Notes under the pieces: generated by a model | Databases searched by the model: none | The model's input: only the letters and a program-made list of their open reading frames with translations | Told to the model about the DNA's origin: nothing | Part shown: one piece after another, positions 18,373 to 27,162 of the stretch | Numbering within the stretch: the stretch's first letter is position 1 | Layout of the letters: the number at the start of each line of letters is the position of its first letter | Assembly: GCF_028682395.1 (NCBI RefSeq) | Contig: NZ_JANHLC010000001.1 | Span: 372,001-436,000, forward strand | Length of the DNA stretch: 64,000 nucleotides | Reading direction: 5' to 3' | Origin: Pseudomonas putida | Lineage (GTDB): Bacteria; Pseudomonadota; Gammaproteobacteria; Pseudomonadales; Pseudomonadaceae | Made by a program: the position numbers and the translations under genes

Positions 18373-19185
18373 TTGGCCAAGATTCTCGTGGTTACATCCG
18401 GCAAGGGTGGTGTGGGTAAGACCACCACCAGCGCCGCTATCGGTACCGGCCTCGCTCTGCGCGGCCACAAAACAGTCATCGTCGACTTCGACGTCGGCCT
18501 GCGTAACCTCGACCTGATCATGGGCTGCGAACGCCGCGTGGTGTATGACTTCGTGAACGTGGTCAACGGCGAAGCGACCCTGGGCCAGGCCCTGATCAAG
18601 GACAAGCGCCTCGAGAACCTGTACGTGCTGGCCGCCAGCCAGACCCGTGACAAGGACGCGCTGACCAAGGAAGGCGTCGAAAAAGTACTGATGGAACTCA
18701 AGGAAACCTTCGAGTTCGTCGTCTGCGACTCTCCTGCGGGCATCGAGACCGGCGCCCACCTGGCCATGTACTTCGCCGATGAAGCGATCGTCGTGACCAA
18801 CCCGGAAGTCTCCTCGGTTCGTGACTCCGACCGTATGCTGGGCCTGCTGGCCAGCAAATCGCGGCGCGCCGAAAAAGGTGAAGACCCGATCAAGGAACAC
18901 CTGCTGCTGACCCGCTACAACCCGGAGCGTGTGAGCCGAGGCGAAATGCTCGGCGTCGAAGACGTCAAGGACATCCTGGCAGTCACCCTGCTGGGCGTAA
19001 TCCCCGAATCCCAGGCGGTGCTCAAGGCATCCAACCAGGGCGTGCCGGTCATCCTCGACGACCAGAGCGACGCCGGCCAGGCGTACAGCGACGCCGTTGA
19101 CCGCCTGCTGGGCAAAACCGTGGAACATCGCTTCCTCGATATGCAGAAGAAGGGATTCTTCGAGCGCCTGTTTGGAGGCAACTGA
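18373..19185 (+). CDS. minD: MinD, septum-site ATPase
   Basis: 270 residues. Deviant Walker A motif GKGGVGKTT at residues 10-18, with the signature lysine K11, then DFDVGLRNLD and DSPAGIETGA. The C-terminal FLDMQKKGFFERLFGGN is the amphipathic membrane-targeting helix. MinD-ATP binds the membrane, recruits MinC and is released by MinE, giving pole-to-pole oscillation. The start is a TTG at 18373; the protein alignment with other MinD sequences begins exactly there and GGGGTGA lies 8 bases before it. minE follows after 3 bases. Confidence 0.97.
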   Translation: MAKILVVTSGKGGVGKTTTSAAIGTGLALRGHKTVIVDFDVGLRNLDLIMGCERRVVYDFVNVVNGEATLGQALIKDKRLENLYVLAASQTRDKDALTKEGVEKVLMELKETFEFVVCDSPAGIETGAHLAMYFADEAIVVTNPEVSSVRDSDRMLGLLASKSRRAEKGEDPIKEHLLLTRYNPERVSRGEMLGVEDVKDILAVTLLGVIPESQAVLKASNQGVPVILDDQSDAGQAYSDAVDRLLGKTVEHRFLDMQKKGFFERLFGGN

Positions 19186-19188
19186 CCC

Positions 19189-19443
19189 ATGAACATTTTT
19201 GACTTCTTTCGTGCAAGCAAAAAGGAAACGACTGCCTCGGTCGCGAAAGAGCGTCTACAGATCATCGTGGCGCATGAGCGCGGCCAGCGCAGCAAACCGG
19301 ATTACCTGCCTGCCCTGCAGAAGGAACTGGTGGAAGTGATCCGCAAGTACGTCAATATCGAGACCGATCAAGTTCAGGTTGCACTGGAAAACCAGGGCAG
19401 CTGCTCGATTCTGGAACTCAATATCACCCTGCCCGATCGCTGA
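19189..19443 (+). CDS. minE: MinE, division topological specificity factor
   Basis: 84 residues, standard length. The N-terminal [12 protein letters not shown] is the membrane-targeting sequence, followed by the MinD-activating segment ([18 protein letters not shown], about 17-34) and the C-terminal dimerisation domain. It stimulates MinD ATPase and drives oscillation so that the Z-ring forms at mid-cell. It starts 3 bases after minD and ends the min operon. Confidence 0.97.
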   Translation: MNIFDFFRASKKETTASVAKERLQIIVAHERGQRSKPDYLPALQKELVEVIRKYVNIETDQVQVALENQGSCSILELNITLPDR

Positions 19444-19461
19444 TTCGATTCGGTAGACGCC

Positions 19462-19549
19462 ACGGCGGCCAGTAGGAGCAAGTGTGTTCGCGATGGTGGA
19501 GTGTCAATCACTCTTCCCCGCGTACACACCCGCCCCTACTGGCCGCCGT
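19462..19549. repeat. REPIN-like long hairpin between minE and rluA
   Basis: Perfect 15-base arms (19462-19476 and 19535-19549) enclose an inner region that also pairs in part (19482-19503 with 19509-19529), around a TCAAT loop. The left half holds the REP core GTAGGAGCAAGTGTGTTCGCGA. An inverted REP pair of this size fits a REPIN; it may also stabilise or end the min mRNA. Confidence 0.75.
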
Positions 19550-19573
19550 TGGCATTTGTTACGAGGCTGTTTG

Positions 19574-20209
19574 ATGCCGCTGTCCAATATCCACATCATC
19601 CACCAGGACGCCGGCGTTCTGGTGGTCAACAAACCGACCCTGCTGCTTTCCGTGCCGGGCCGGGCCGATGACAACAAGGATTGCCTGATCACCCGCCTGC
19701 AGGAAAACGGCTACCCGGAAGCCCGCATTGTGCATCGCCTGGATTGGGAAACCTCGGGGATCATCCTGCTCGCCCGGGATGCCGATACTCATCGCGAGCT
19801 ATCGCGCCAGTTTCATGACCGCGAAACGGAAAAAGCCTATACAGCGCTCTGCTGGGGCCAGCCGGAACTGGACAGCGGCAGCATCGACCTGCCATTGCGC
19901 TACGACCCGCCCACCAAGCCACGCCACGTGGTCGACCATGAGTTCGGCAAACATGCGCTGACCTTCTGGCGCGTCCTGGAACGCCAGCAGGACTGGTGCC
20001 GCGTAGAACTGACGCCCATTACCGGGCGCTCCCACCAGTTGCGCGTCCATATGCTGTCCATCGGTCATCCGCTACTGGGTGATGGGCTGTATGCCCACCC
20101 CCAGGCGCTGGCGGCCTGGCCACGGCTCTGCCTGCATGCCAGCATGCTCAGCTTTACCCACCCACAAAGCGGCGAGCGCTTGCGTTTCGAGTGCCCGGCA
20201 CCTTTTTGA
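19574..20209 (+). CDS. rluA: RluA-family pseudouridine synthase
   Basis: 211 residues from the ATG at 19574 (GAGG 7 bases upstream; a longer frame would run through the hairpin before it). The catalytic motif HRLDWETSG holds the active aspartate D57; GRSHQLRVHMLSIGHPLLGD is the second family block. There is no N-terminal S4 domain, which fits RluA itself, the enzyme that modifies U746 of 23S rRNA and U32 of some tRNAs, more than RluC/RluD. The same gene follows minE in P. aeruginosa. The exact target cannot be fixed from sequence alone. Confidence 0.88.
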   Translation: MPLSNIHIIHQDAGVLVVNKPTLLLSVPGRADDNKDCLITRLQENGYPEARIVHRLDWETSGIILLARDADTHRELSRQFHDRETEKAYTALCWGQPELDSGSIDLPLRYDPPTKPRHVVDHEFGKHALTFWRVLERQQDWCRVELTPITGRSHQLRVHMLSIGHPLLGDGLYAHPQALAAWPRLCLHASMLSFTHPQSGERLRFECPAPF

Positions 20210-20225
20210 GTCCTCCATCGCACCG

Positions 20226-20268
20226 CTCCTGCCTACCTTCGCGATAGGCACGAGCCGGCTCGCGATCA
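20226..20268. repeat. REP-like palindrome
   Basis: The sequence around 20237-20258 (GGCACGAGCCGGCTCGCGAT) is a palindromic REP core in the short gap between rluA and apeB. A second CGCGATAG stretch stands just before it. Confidence 0.55.
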
Positions 20269-20314
20269 ACGGTTCAGCACGGTAAACTCCCGCGACTGCT
20301 GTCTGGAGCTCCTT

Positions 20315-21604
20315 ATGCGCGAAGCATTGAATCAAGGCCTGATCGACTTCCTCAAGGCCTCACCGACCCCTTTCCACGCCACTTGCAGCCTGGTCCAGCG
20401 TCTGGAAGCGGCCGGTTACCAGCGCCTCGATGAGCGCGAAACCTGGACCACCGAAGCCGGTGGCCGCTATTTCGTCACCCGCAACGACTCCTCCATCATT
20501 GCGTTCAAGCTCGGCCGCCACTCCGCCCTGCACGGCGGTATCCGCCTGGTCGGCGCCCATACCGACAGCCCCTGCCTACGGGTCAAGCCGCAGCCGGAAC
20601 TGCAGCGCCAGGGTTTCTGGCAACTGGGCGTCGAGGTCTACGGCGGCGCACTCCTGGCCCCCTGGTTCGACCGCGACCTGTCGTTGGCCGGGCGCGTGAC
20701 CTTTCGCCGCGATGGCAAGGTCGAAAGCCAGTTGATTGACTTCAAGCTGCCGATTGCGGTGATCCCAAACCTCGCCATCCACCTCAACCGCGAAGCCAAC
20801 CAGGGCTGGGCGATCAATCCCCAGACCGAGCTGCCACCGATTCTGGCGCAGTTCGCCGGCGACGAACGCGTCGACTTCCGTGCCGTGCTCACCGAGCAAC
20901 TGGCCCGTGAGCATGGCCTCAATGCCGACGTGGTACTGGATTACGAGTTGAGCTTCTACGACACCCAGGACGCGGCGGTCATTGGTCTCAATGGCGACTT
21001 TATCGCGGGCGCGCGCCTGGACAACTTGCTGTCCTGCTACGCCGGGTTGCAGGCGCTGCTGACAGCCGATACCGAAGAAACCTGCGTACTGGTCTGCACC
21101 GACCATGAAGAGGTCGGCTCCTGCTCGGCCTGCGGCGCCGACGGCCCGATGCTCGAGCAGACCCTGCGCCGCCTGCTGCCCGAGGGCGATGAGTTCGTAC
21201 GCACTATCCAGAAATCCCTGTTGGTCTCGGCCGACAACGCCCATGGCGTGCATCCCAACTACGCCGACAAGCACGACGCCAACCACGGTCCGAAACTCAA
21301 TGCCGGCCCGGTGATCAAGGTCAACAGCAACCAGCGCTACGCTACCAACAGCGAAACCGCCGGGTTCTTCCGCCACCTGTGCATGGCCGAAGAGGTGCCT
21401 GTGCAGAGTTTTGTGGTCCGCAGCGACATGGGCTGTGGCTCGACCATCGGCCCGATCACCGCCAGCCACCTGGGCGTGCGCACCGTCGATATCGGCCTGC
21501 CGACATTCGCCATGCACTCGATCCGCGAACTGGCCGGCAGCCATGACCTGGCGCACCTGGTCAAAGTGCTGAGCGCGTTCTACGCCAGCCGTGAGCTGCC
21601 GTAG
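20315..21604 (+). CDS. apeB: M18 family aminopeptidase ApeB
   Basis: 429 residues, typical for M18 aspartyl-type aminopeptidases, cytoplasmic dodecameric zinc enzymes that remove N-terminal residues. Metal and catalytic motifs are all present: [13 protein letters not shown] (His ligand), [12 protein letters not shown] (bridging Asp), CTDHEEVGS (catalytic Glu and ligand), and [13 protein letters not shown] near the C-terminus, with a final His in [13 protein letters not shown] lies 8 bases before the ATG. Conserved after rluA in Pseudomonas. Confidence 0.94.
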   Translation: MREALNQGLIDFLKASPTPFHATCSLVQRLEAAGYQRLDERETWTTEAGGRYFVTRNDSSIIAFKLGRHSALHGGIRLVGAHTDSPCLRVKPQPELQRQGFWQLGVEVYGGALLAPWFDRDLSLAGRVTFRRDGKVESQLIDFKLPIAVIPNLAIHLNREANQGWAINPQTELPPILAQFAGDERVDFRAVLTEQLAREHGLNADVVLDYELSFYDTQDAAVIGLNGDFIAGARLDNLLSCYAGLQALLTADTEETCVLVCTDHEEVGSCSACGADGPMLEQTLRRLLPEGDEFVRTIQKSLLVSADNAHGVHPNYADKHDANHGPKLNAGPVIKVNSNQRYATNSETAGFFRHLCMAEEVPVQSFVVRSDMGCGSTIGPITASHLGVRTVDIGLPTFAMHSIRELAGSHDLAHLVKVLSAFYASRELP

Positions 21605-21690
21605 GCAGCCAGCGGCTTCTGATGCATATCAATCCAGGCGGCGCCAAAGCCGCCTAGACTTCACTTATCCCCTTCAACAAGGCTTGCGTC

Positions 21691-21867
21691 ATGATCGAGA
21701 TGTCTGCATTCCACTCCATGCTTATCCCCATCCTTAGCGGCATGATCCTGCTGGCGCTCGGCTTCAATTTTCGCGACCGCAATATCGGCGTATTCAGTAT
21801 GTGGGCCGGCATGCTGCTGATCCTCGGCACCATGGTTTACAAGATCCTCGCCAAGCTCGCCGAGTAA
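21691..21867 (+). CDS. 58-residue two-helix membrane protein
   Basis: Short gene between apeB and the MscS channel gene. The product begins MIEMSAFHSMLIPILSGM and has two hydrophobic segments (about 8-25 and 33-50) joined by a charged turn (NFRDRN), ending KILAKLAE. Codon usage is GC3-rich like its neighbours, which supports it being translated. No domain is recognised. An alternative start is the second ATG, three codons on. It may be a small inner-membrane protein that works with the channel downstream, 70 bases away. Confidence 0.65.
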   Translation: MIEMSAFHSMLIPILSGMILLALGFNFRDRNIGVFSMWAGMLLILGTMVYKILAKLAE

Positions 21868-21937
21868 TTGCACTCGCATTGGTTATAGCGGCCTCGTACA
21901 CTCGGTCGACCCTTCTTTTCATGAGGTAGGCCGCCCG

Positions 21938-24106
21938 GTGCTTGCTCGTCTTTTCGCTTTGCCCTTTTGCCTGCTGATCTGCCTGCTGACGCTGCTCCCC
22001 ATGGCGCCCGCCCAGGCGGTTGGCCTGCCGAGCCTGCTCGGTTCCTCGAACCAGGCCCAGCCGCAAGCCACCGAGCCTTTGGGCCAGTCGCTGGACGAAG
22101 TGATCAAGACCCTGGAAAACGACCAGCAGCGCAGCAAGCTGCTCGCCGACCTGAAGAAACTGCGCGACAGCACCAAGAAAGCTCAACCGGTGACCGAAGA
22201 AGGGGTGCTCGGCCTGATCGGCAGCACCCTCTCGAACTTCGAAAAACAGTTTACCGGCGACGACAGCCCCCTCAGCCGCTGGTCCCAGGAAGTCGAGCAT
22301 GCCCGCGACGAACTGGATGCCCTGATGCTGCCGGCCAGCGAATGGCTGCCGATCATCTTCGCCTTTGCCCTGATCCTGCTGCTCTGGAGCCTGCTGGCCT
22401 ACGCCATGATCTGGCTCAGCCATCGCGTGCGCCTGCGCTTCGGACTGACCGAGGATCTGCCGCAACACCCCACGACCATGGACCTGCTGCGCTTTGCCCT
22501 GCGCAAGCTCGGCCCCTGGATGGTCGCGCTGCTGATTACCGTCTACATGACCTACGCCCTGCCTTCCTCGCTGGGCAAGGACCTGGCCATGGTCCTGGCC
22601 TATGCACTGGTCATCGGCACCTGCTTCTCGGCCATCTGCGTCATCGCCTTTTCCGTGCTCGATGGCCCGCACCGCCATCGCGCACTGTATATCCTGCGGC
22701 ACCAGGCATTCCGCCCGTTATGGCTGATCGGCAGCTTCGCCGCCTTCGGCGAGGCGCTCAGCGATCCCCGCCTGGTGAGCAGCCTCGGCCAGCACCTGGC
22801 CCATACGGCCGCGACCCTGGCCAATGTGCTCGCGGCCCTGTCCACCGGGCTGTTTATCCTGCGTTTCCGCCGGCCCATCGCCCACCTGATTCGTAACCAG
22901 CCGCTGTCCCGGCGCCTGACCCGCCGCGCCCTGAGCGACACCATCGATATCCTCGGGACCTTCTGGTACATCCCGGCGCTGATCCTGGTGGCGATCTCGC
23001 TGTTTGCCACTTTCATTTCCGCCGGGGACACCAGCACCGCCCTGCGCCAGTCCTTGCTGTGCACAGTGCTGGTGGTGCTCTGCATGGTGATCAACGGCCT
23101 GGTCCGGCGCCACGCGCTCAGGCCGCAACGCGGGCACAAACGCCACGCCCTCTACTCCGAACGCCTCAAGAGTTTCTTCTACACACTGGTCCACCTGCTG
23201 GTGTGGCTGATCTTCATCGAACTGGGCCTGCGGGTCTGGGGCATGTCGCTGATCCGTTTCACCGAAGGCGACGGCCATGATGTCAGCGTCAAGCTGCTCA
23301 GCCTCGCGGGCACGCTGATCTTTGCCTGGCTGATCTGGATTCTCAGCGATACCGCCGTGCACCTGGCCCTCACCCGCTCACGCAAGGGCCTGGCCAATAC
23401 CCGTGCACAGACCATGATGCCGCTGATCCGCAACGTGTTGTTCGTGGCGATTTTCATCATTGCGCTGATCGTCGCCCTGGCCAACATGGGCATGAACGTC
23501 ACGCCGCTGTTGGCCGGTGCGGGGGTCATCGGTCTGGCCATCGGCTTTGGCGCCCAGTCGCTGGTGGCCGACCTGATTACCGGCCTGTTCATCATTATCG
23601 AGGACTCCCTGGCCATCGACGATTATGTCGATGTCGGCGGCCACCTCGGCACCGTCGAAGGCCTGACCATCCGGACCGTGCGCCTGCGCGATATCGACGG
23701 GATCGTGCACACCATCCCGTTCAGCGAGATCAAAAGCATCAAGAACTACTCCCGGGAGTTCGGCTACGCGATCTTCCGAGTCGCGATCCCCTTCAATATG
23801 GAGATCGATGAAGCGATCAAGCTGATGCGCGATGTCGGCCAGAAGATGCGCAATGATCCCCTGCAACGGCGCAATATCTGGTCGCCCCTGGAGATCCAGG
23901 GCGTCGAGAGTTTCGAGTCCGGCAGCGCGATCCTGCGGGCCCGCTTCAAGACTGCACCGATCAAGCAATGGGAAGTTTCCCGAGCCTTCAACCTGCTGCT
24001 CAAGCGCACCATGGACGAAGCCGGCCTGGACCTGGCCACCCCACGCCTCAGCGTGCAGGTGGTGACGCCCGGCGGCGGAGCGCTAGGCGGCGCGACAAAA
24101 GAGTAA
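21938..24106 (+). CDS. MscS-family mechanosensitive channel (YbiO-like)
   Basis: 722 residues starting at a GTG with GAGGTAGG 7 bases upstream. A signal peptide (ends PAQA) and a periplasmic helical region (about 25-130) precede roughly nine transmembrane segments; the last one carries the Gly/Ala-rich pore helix typical of MscS (NMGMNVTPLLAGAGVIGLAIGFGAQSLVADLITG, read in two parts), followed by the beta domain (IDDYVDVGGHLGTVEGLTIRTV) and the C-terminal alpha/beta cage. Large MscS paralogues such as YbiO and MscK have this plan. It would open under hypo-osmotic stress in the inner membrane. Confidence 0.92.
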   Translation: MLARLFALPFCLLICLLTLLPMAPAQAVGLPSLLGSSNQAQPQATEPLGQSLDEVIKTLENDQQRSKLLADLKKLRDSTKKAQPVTEEGVLGLIGSTLSNFEKQFTGDDSPLSRWSQEVEHARDELDALMLPASEWLPIIFAFALILLLWSLLAYAMIWLSHRVRLRFGLTEDLPQHPTTMDLLRFALRKLGPWMVALLITVYMTYALPSSLGKDLAMVLAYALVIGTCFSAICVIAFSVLDGPHRHRALYILRHQAFRPLWLIGSFAAFGEALSDPRLVSSLGQHLAHTAATLANVLAALSTGLFILRFRRPIAHLIRNQPLSRRLTRRALSDTIDILGTFWYIPALILVAISLFATFISAGDTSTALRQSLLCTVLVVLCMVINGLVRRHALRPQRGHKRHALYSERLKSFFYTLVHLLVWLIFIELGLRVWGMSLIRFTEGDGHDVSVKLLSLAGTLIFAWLIWILSDTAVHLALTRSRKGLANTRAQTMMPLIRNVLFVAIFIIALIVALANMGMNVTPLLAGAGVIGLAIGFGAQSLVADLITGLFIIIEDSLAIDDYVDVGGHLGTVEGLTIRTVRLRDIDGIVHTIPFSEIKSIKNYSREFGYAIFRVAIPFNMEIDEAIKLMRDVGQKMRNDPLQRRNIWSPLEIQGVESFESGSAILRARFKTAPIKQWEVSRAFNLLLKRTMDEAGLDLATPRLSVQVVTPGGGALGGATKE

Positions 24107-24112
24107 GGCGCG

Positions 24113-24826
24113 CTAGAGCACATCGACCCCGACATGAATCGCGTCGTGTCGCCAAAACTCCAGATCACAATCGATCAGCCGTTGATGCTGATCGTAATTG
24201 ACCCGGGTAATGTTCAATCCCGGGCTGCCCGGCGACACCCTCAAGGCCGCGGCCGCCTCGGCCTGTAGCGACGAAGGCACGATCTCGAAACGCACACGGC
24301 CGTAATGCAGGTCGAAATGCCGGGCATAGAGCTCGGTCATGGACTGGTTCAGGTCGAAGTCGAGAATCCCGGGAAAGTAGCGTGGATTGAGGTAATGCTC
24401 GACATAGAGCACCAGGCGCTTATCGATCCGCCGTGCGCGACGGATCTGGATCACGCTGGACAGCGCCGGCAACTGTAACCAGGCGCACACCGCTGCCGAG
24501 GCCGGTTGCAACCGCGCTGACAGGACCTCGGTCGAAGGCACCCGGCCCTGGGCGCTGACCATGGCGTGGAAGTGGCTGCGCTGCATCAGGTTGTAGGCCA
24601 GGCGCGGCGGCGACACAAACCAGCCACGGCGCTCCTCCCGATAGATCAACCCTCTGGCTTCGAGCTGAAGCAATGCCTCGCGCACCGTGATTCGGGTCGT
24701 GCTGAACAATTCGCTGAGCTTGCGCTCGGCCGGCAATTTGCTGCCCGGTGCGAGCAAGCCGTGCTCGACCTGCTCTTGCAGCGCCAGGCTGATGGCTGTC
24801 ACCGCCTTGGGTATCTCTTCGCGCAT
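24113..24826 (-). CDS. GntR/HutC-family regulator with UTRA domain
   Basis: 237 residues. N-terminal winged helix (about 8-72) with the GntR signature ERKLSELFSTTRITVREALLQLEARG, then a UTRA ligand-binding domain (about 90-232, ending in the usual NITRVNYDQHQRLIDCDLEFWRHDAI-like strands). Such regulators sense small phosphorylated or amine metabolites. It diverges from the transporter operon at 25204 and a near-perfect palindrome centred on CTAG sits 15 bases before its own start, so it probably represses itself and the operon. P. aeruginosa has a homologue in the same position. The ligand is unknown; phosphonate or phosphoester compounds are plausible from the neighbours. Confidence 0.9.
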   Translation of the reverse strand: MREEIPKAVTAISLALQEQVEHGLLAPGSKLPAERKLSELFSTTRITVREALLQLEARGLIYREERRGWFVSPPRLAYNLMQRSHFHAMVSAQGRVPSTEVLSARLQPASAAVCAWLQLPALSSVIQIRRARRIDKRLVLYVEHYLNPRYFPGILDFDLNQSMTELYARHFDLHYGRVRFEIVPSSLQAEAAAALRVSPGSPGLNITRVNYDQHQRLIDCDLEFWRHDAIHVGVDVL

Positions 24827-24840
24827 CCCTGTTACCTATT

Positions 24841-24852
24841 TGGACTAGACCA
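24841..24852. promoter_or_regulatory. Candidate GntR/UTRA operator 1
   Basis: TGGACTAGACCA differs at one position from the perfect palindrome TGGTCTAGACCA. It lies 15 bases before the gntR start. CTAG is generally rare in Pseudomonas DNA, and TGGTCTAGACCA resembles sites of UTRA-type GntR proteins, so autoregulation is likely. Confidence 0.6.
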
Positions 24853-25117
24853 GCACCGAATCAGGGCAGAACCGAGCGCTTCGCTCATCCCGAATATCGC
24901 TCAAAGCCTAGGCAAGACTCATGACTGATAGATGACAAAAACGCTGAGCGGCCTTTAGAAATCCCCCCTTCAGGCGCGATAAACCGCTCAAATTCAGCGA
25001 TTTGACGATGGTCTACGCTTATCTCGCCGGTACCAGCGTTGCCCCTTGCGAGGGCTGGCGCAGCGGCGACCGACATCAAAGTGTCATCCAGTCCACCTAG
25101 ATTGGCTCAGGTATTGC

Positions 25118-25129
25118 TGACCTAGACCA
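25118..25129. promoter_or_regulatory. Candidate GntR/UTRA operator 2
   Basis: TGACCTAGACCA matches TGGTCTAGACCA at 10 of 12 positions and shares the 8-mer CTAGACCA with operator 1. It sits 75 bases before the ATG of the binding-protein gene, a position suited to blocking its promoter. Looser matches (CCTAG at 25096, TGGTCTA at 25009) lie nearby. Confidence 0.55.
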
Positions 25130-25203
25130 ACCCAGCCCAAGACCTCGATCACCCCAACGACGCGACCACACCGGCGCGTTGAGCACGCCCCAAGGAGCTT
25201 CGG

Positions 25204-26271
25204 ATGAAAAAGCTTTTCCTGGCCTCACTGTTAGGTTCGAGCATCGCCCTGTGCAGCGCCGCCATGGCCGCCAACACCGATTTGAAAACCCTGGAGGCCG
25301 CCGCCCGGGCCGAAGGCGCCGTCAATAGCGTGGGCATGCCCGACGACTGGGCCAACTGGCGCGGCACCTGGGAAGACCTGAGCAAGCTCTATGGCCTCAA
25401 ACATATCGATACCGACATGAGCTCGGCCCAAGAAGTGGCCAAGTTCGCCGCAGAGAAGGACAACGCCAGCGCCGATATCGGCGACGTCGGGGCGGCCTTC
25501 GGACCGATCGCGGTAAAACAGGGTGTGGTGCAGCCGTACAAGCCCACGACCTGGGAGCAGGTCCCGGACTGGGCCAAGGACAAGGATGGCAACTGGGCAC
25601 TGGCCTATACCGGCACCATCGCCTTTATCGTCAACAAAAAGCTGTTGCACGGCTCCGAAGCGCCGACCCGCTGGGCCGACCTCAAGTCCGGCAAGTACAA
25701 GGTCTCCATTGGCGACGTCAGTACCGCCGCCCAGGCGGCCAACGGTGTACTGGCCGCAGCGCTGGCCAATGGTGGCGATGAAAAGAACATTCAGCCCGCA
25801 CTGTTGATGTTCGCCGAAATCGCCAAGCAGGGGCGCCTATCCCTGGCCAACCCGACCATTGCAACCATGGAGAAGGGTGAAATCGAAGTGGGCGTGGTCT
25901 GGGACTTCAACGGCCTGAGCTATCGCGCCAAGATGGCCAACCCCGACGACTACATCGTCCTGATTCCCTCCGATGGCTCGGTGATCTCGGGCTACACCAC
26001 CATCATCAACAAGTACGCCAAGCATCCAAACGCCGCCAAGCTGGCCCGCGAGTACATCTTCAGCGACGCCGGGCAAACCAACCTGGCCCGTGGCAACGCC
26101 CGCCCGATCCGCGCCGAGCACCTGCAATTGCCAGCCGATGTGCAGGCCAAGCTGCTGCCCAACGAGCAGTACAAGAAGGTTACGCCGATCAAGGATGCCG
26201 ATGCCTGGGAGAAGACCTCCAAGGCCCTGCCGCAGAAGTGGCAGGAAGAAGTCATCATCAATATGCAATAA
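25204..26271 (+). CDS. ABC transporter periplasmic binding protein
   Basis: 355 residues with a signal peptide ending in AAMAA (about residue 23) and a type II periplasmic binding fold of the iron(III)/polyamine/phosphonate group: LKTLEAAARAEGAVNSVGMPDDWANW at the start, GYTTIINKYAKHPNAAKLAREYIFS near the end. AAGGAGC precedes the ATG by 8 bases. It is the first gene of an operon with a phosphodiesterase, two permeases, an ATPase and a HAD phosphatase, all on the plus strand under a probable GntR operator. The phosphodiesterase points to an organophosphorus ligand, for example a 2-aminoethylphosphonate-like or phosphodiester compound, but this is inference. Confidence 0.85.
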   Translation: MKKLFLASLLGSSIALCSAAMAANTDLKTLEAAARAEGAVNSVGMPDDWANWRGTWEDLSKLYGLKHIDTDMSSAQEVAKFAAEKDNASADIGDVGAAFGPIAVKQGVVQPYKPTTWEQVPDWAKDKDGNWALAYTGTIAFIVNKKLLHGSEAPTRWADLKSGKYKVSIGDVSTAAQAANGVLAAALANGGDEKNIQPALLMFAEIAKQGRLSLANPTIATMEKGEIEVGVVWDFNGLSYRAKMANPDDYIVLIPSDGSVISGYTTIINKYAKHPNAAKLAREYIFSDAGQTNLARGNARPIRAEHLQLPADVQAKLLPNEQYKKVTPIKDADAWEKTSKALPQKWQEEVIINMQ

Positions 26272-26355
26272 GCCGCCGCGCCTGCCCGTTCGCAACGGTA
26301 AATCCGGCGCGGGCGGACGGGCGCACCGCTCACATCGCTCACAAGAGACCGGGCC

Positions 26356-27162
26356 ATGTCGCACAACGTCATTCTGGTGGTACTCGACGGCCTGAACCAT
26401 CAGGTCGCCCGGCATGCCATGGGTCATCTGCAGGCCTATGTCGGAGCCGGACGCGCCGCGCTGTACGCGCTGGAATGCGAGTTGCCAGCACTCTCGCGGC
26501 CACTCTATGAATGCATTCTGACGGGCGTTGCGCCCATCGAAAGCGGCATCGTGCATAACCAGATCTCGCGCCTGTCGAGCCAACGCAGCATTTTCCATTA
26601 CGCCAGGGACGCGGGCCTGAGCACCGCCGCCGCGGCCTATCACTGGGTCAGCGAGTTGTATAACCGCTCACCCTTTGTCGCCGCCCGCGACCGGCACAGT
26701 TGCACCCCGGACCTGCCGATCCAGCAGGGGCATTTCTACTGGAACGACCACTACCCCGATTCCCACCTCTTCGCCGACGCCGAAAGCCTGCGCCTGGCCC
26801 ACGCGCCAAACTTCCTGCTGGTGCACCCAATGAACATCGACGACGCCGGCCACAAGCACGGCCTCGACAGCCCGCAGTACCGCAATAGCGCACGCTCGGC
26901 CGATATCGTCCTGGCCGACTATCTGCAGGGCTGGCTCGATGCCGGCTACCAGGTGCTGGTCACGGCCGACCATGGCATGAACAACGACCGCTCGCACAAT
27001 GGCCTGCTGGCCGAGGAGCGCGAAGTGCCATTGTTTGTGCTGGGCTCGGCCTTCAGCCTCGATACCGATGCCAGCCCGTTGCAGACACAGCTGTGCGGCA
27101 CGATCTGCGAGCTGCTGGGCGTGCCCCACGACAAACCCGTCTGCCAGGAGTTGCTCAAGTGA
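26356..27162 (+). CDS. Alkaline-phosphatase-superfamily phosphodiesterase
   Basis: 268 residues of the nucleotide pyrophosphatase/phosphonoacetate-hydrolase branch. Visible metal and catalytic sites are D11 in VVLDGLNH, a Ser in LPALSRPLYE (S47, nucleophile position), D and H in NIDDAGHKHG, and DH in VTADHGMNND. No signal peptide is present, so it would act in the cytoplasm on a compound after uptake. The gene stands between the binding protein and the permeases, and its last codons overlap the next start (GTGA). Function is inferred as hydrolysis of an imported phosphoester or phosphonate; specificity is not known. Confidence 0.82.
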   Translation: MSHNVILVVLDGLNHQVARHAMGHLQAYVGAGRAALYALECELPALSRPLYECILTGVAPIESGIVHNQISRLSSQRSIFHYARDAGLSTAAAAYHWVSELYNRSPFVAARDRHSCTPDLPIQQGHFYWNDHYPDSHLFADAESLRLAHAPNFLLVHPMNIDDAGHKHGLDSPQYRNSARSADIVLADYLQGWLDAGYQVLVTADHGMNNDRSHNGLLAEEREVPLFVLGSAFSLDTDASPLQTQLCGTICELLGVPHDKPVCQELLK

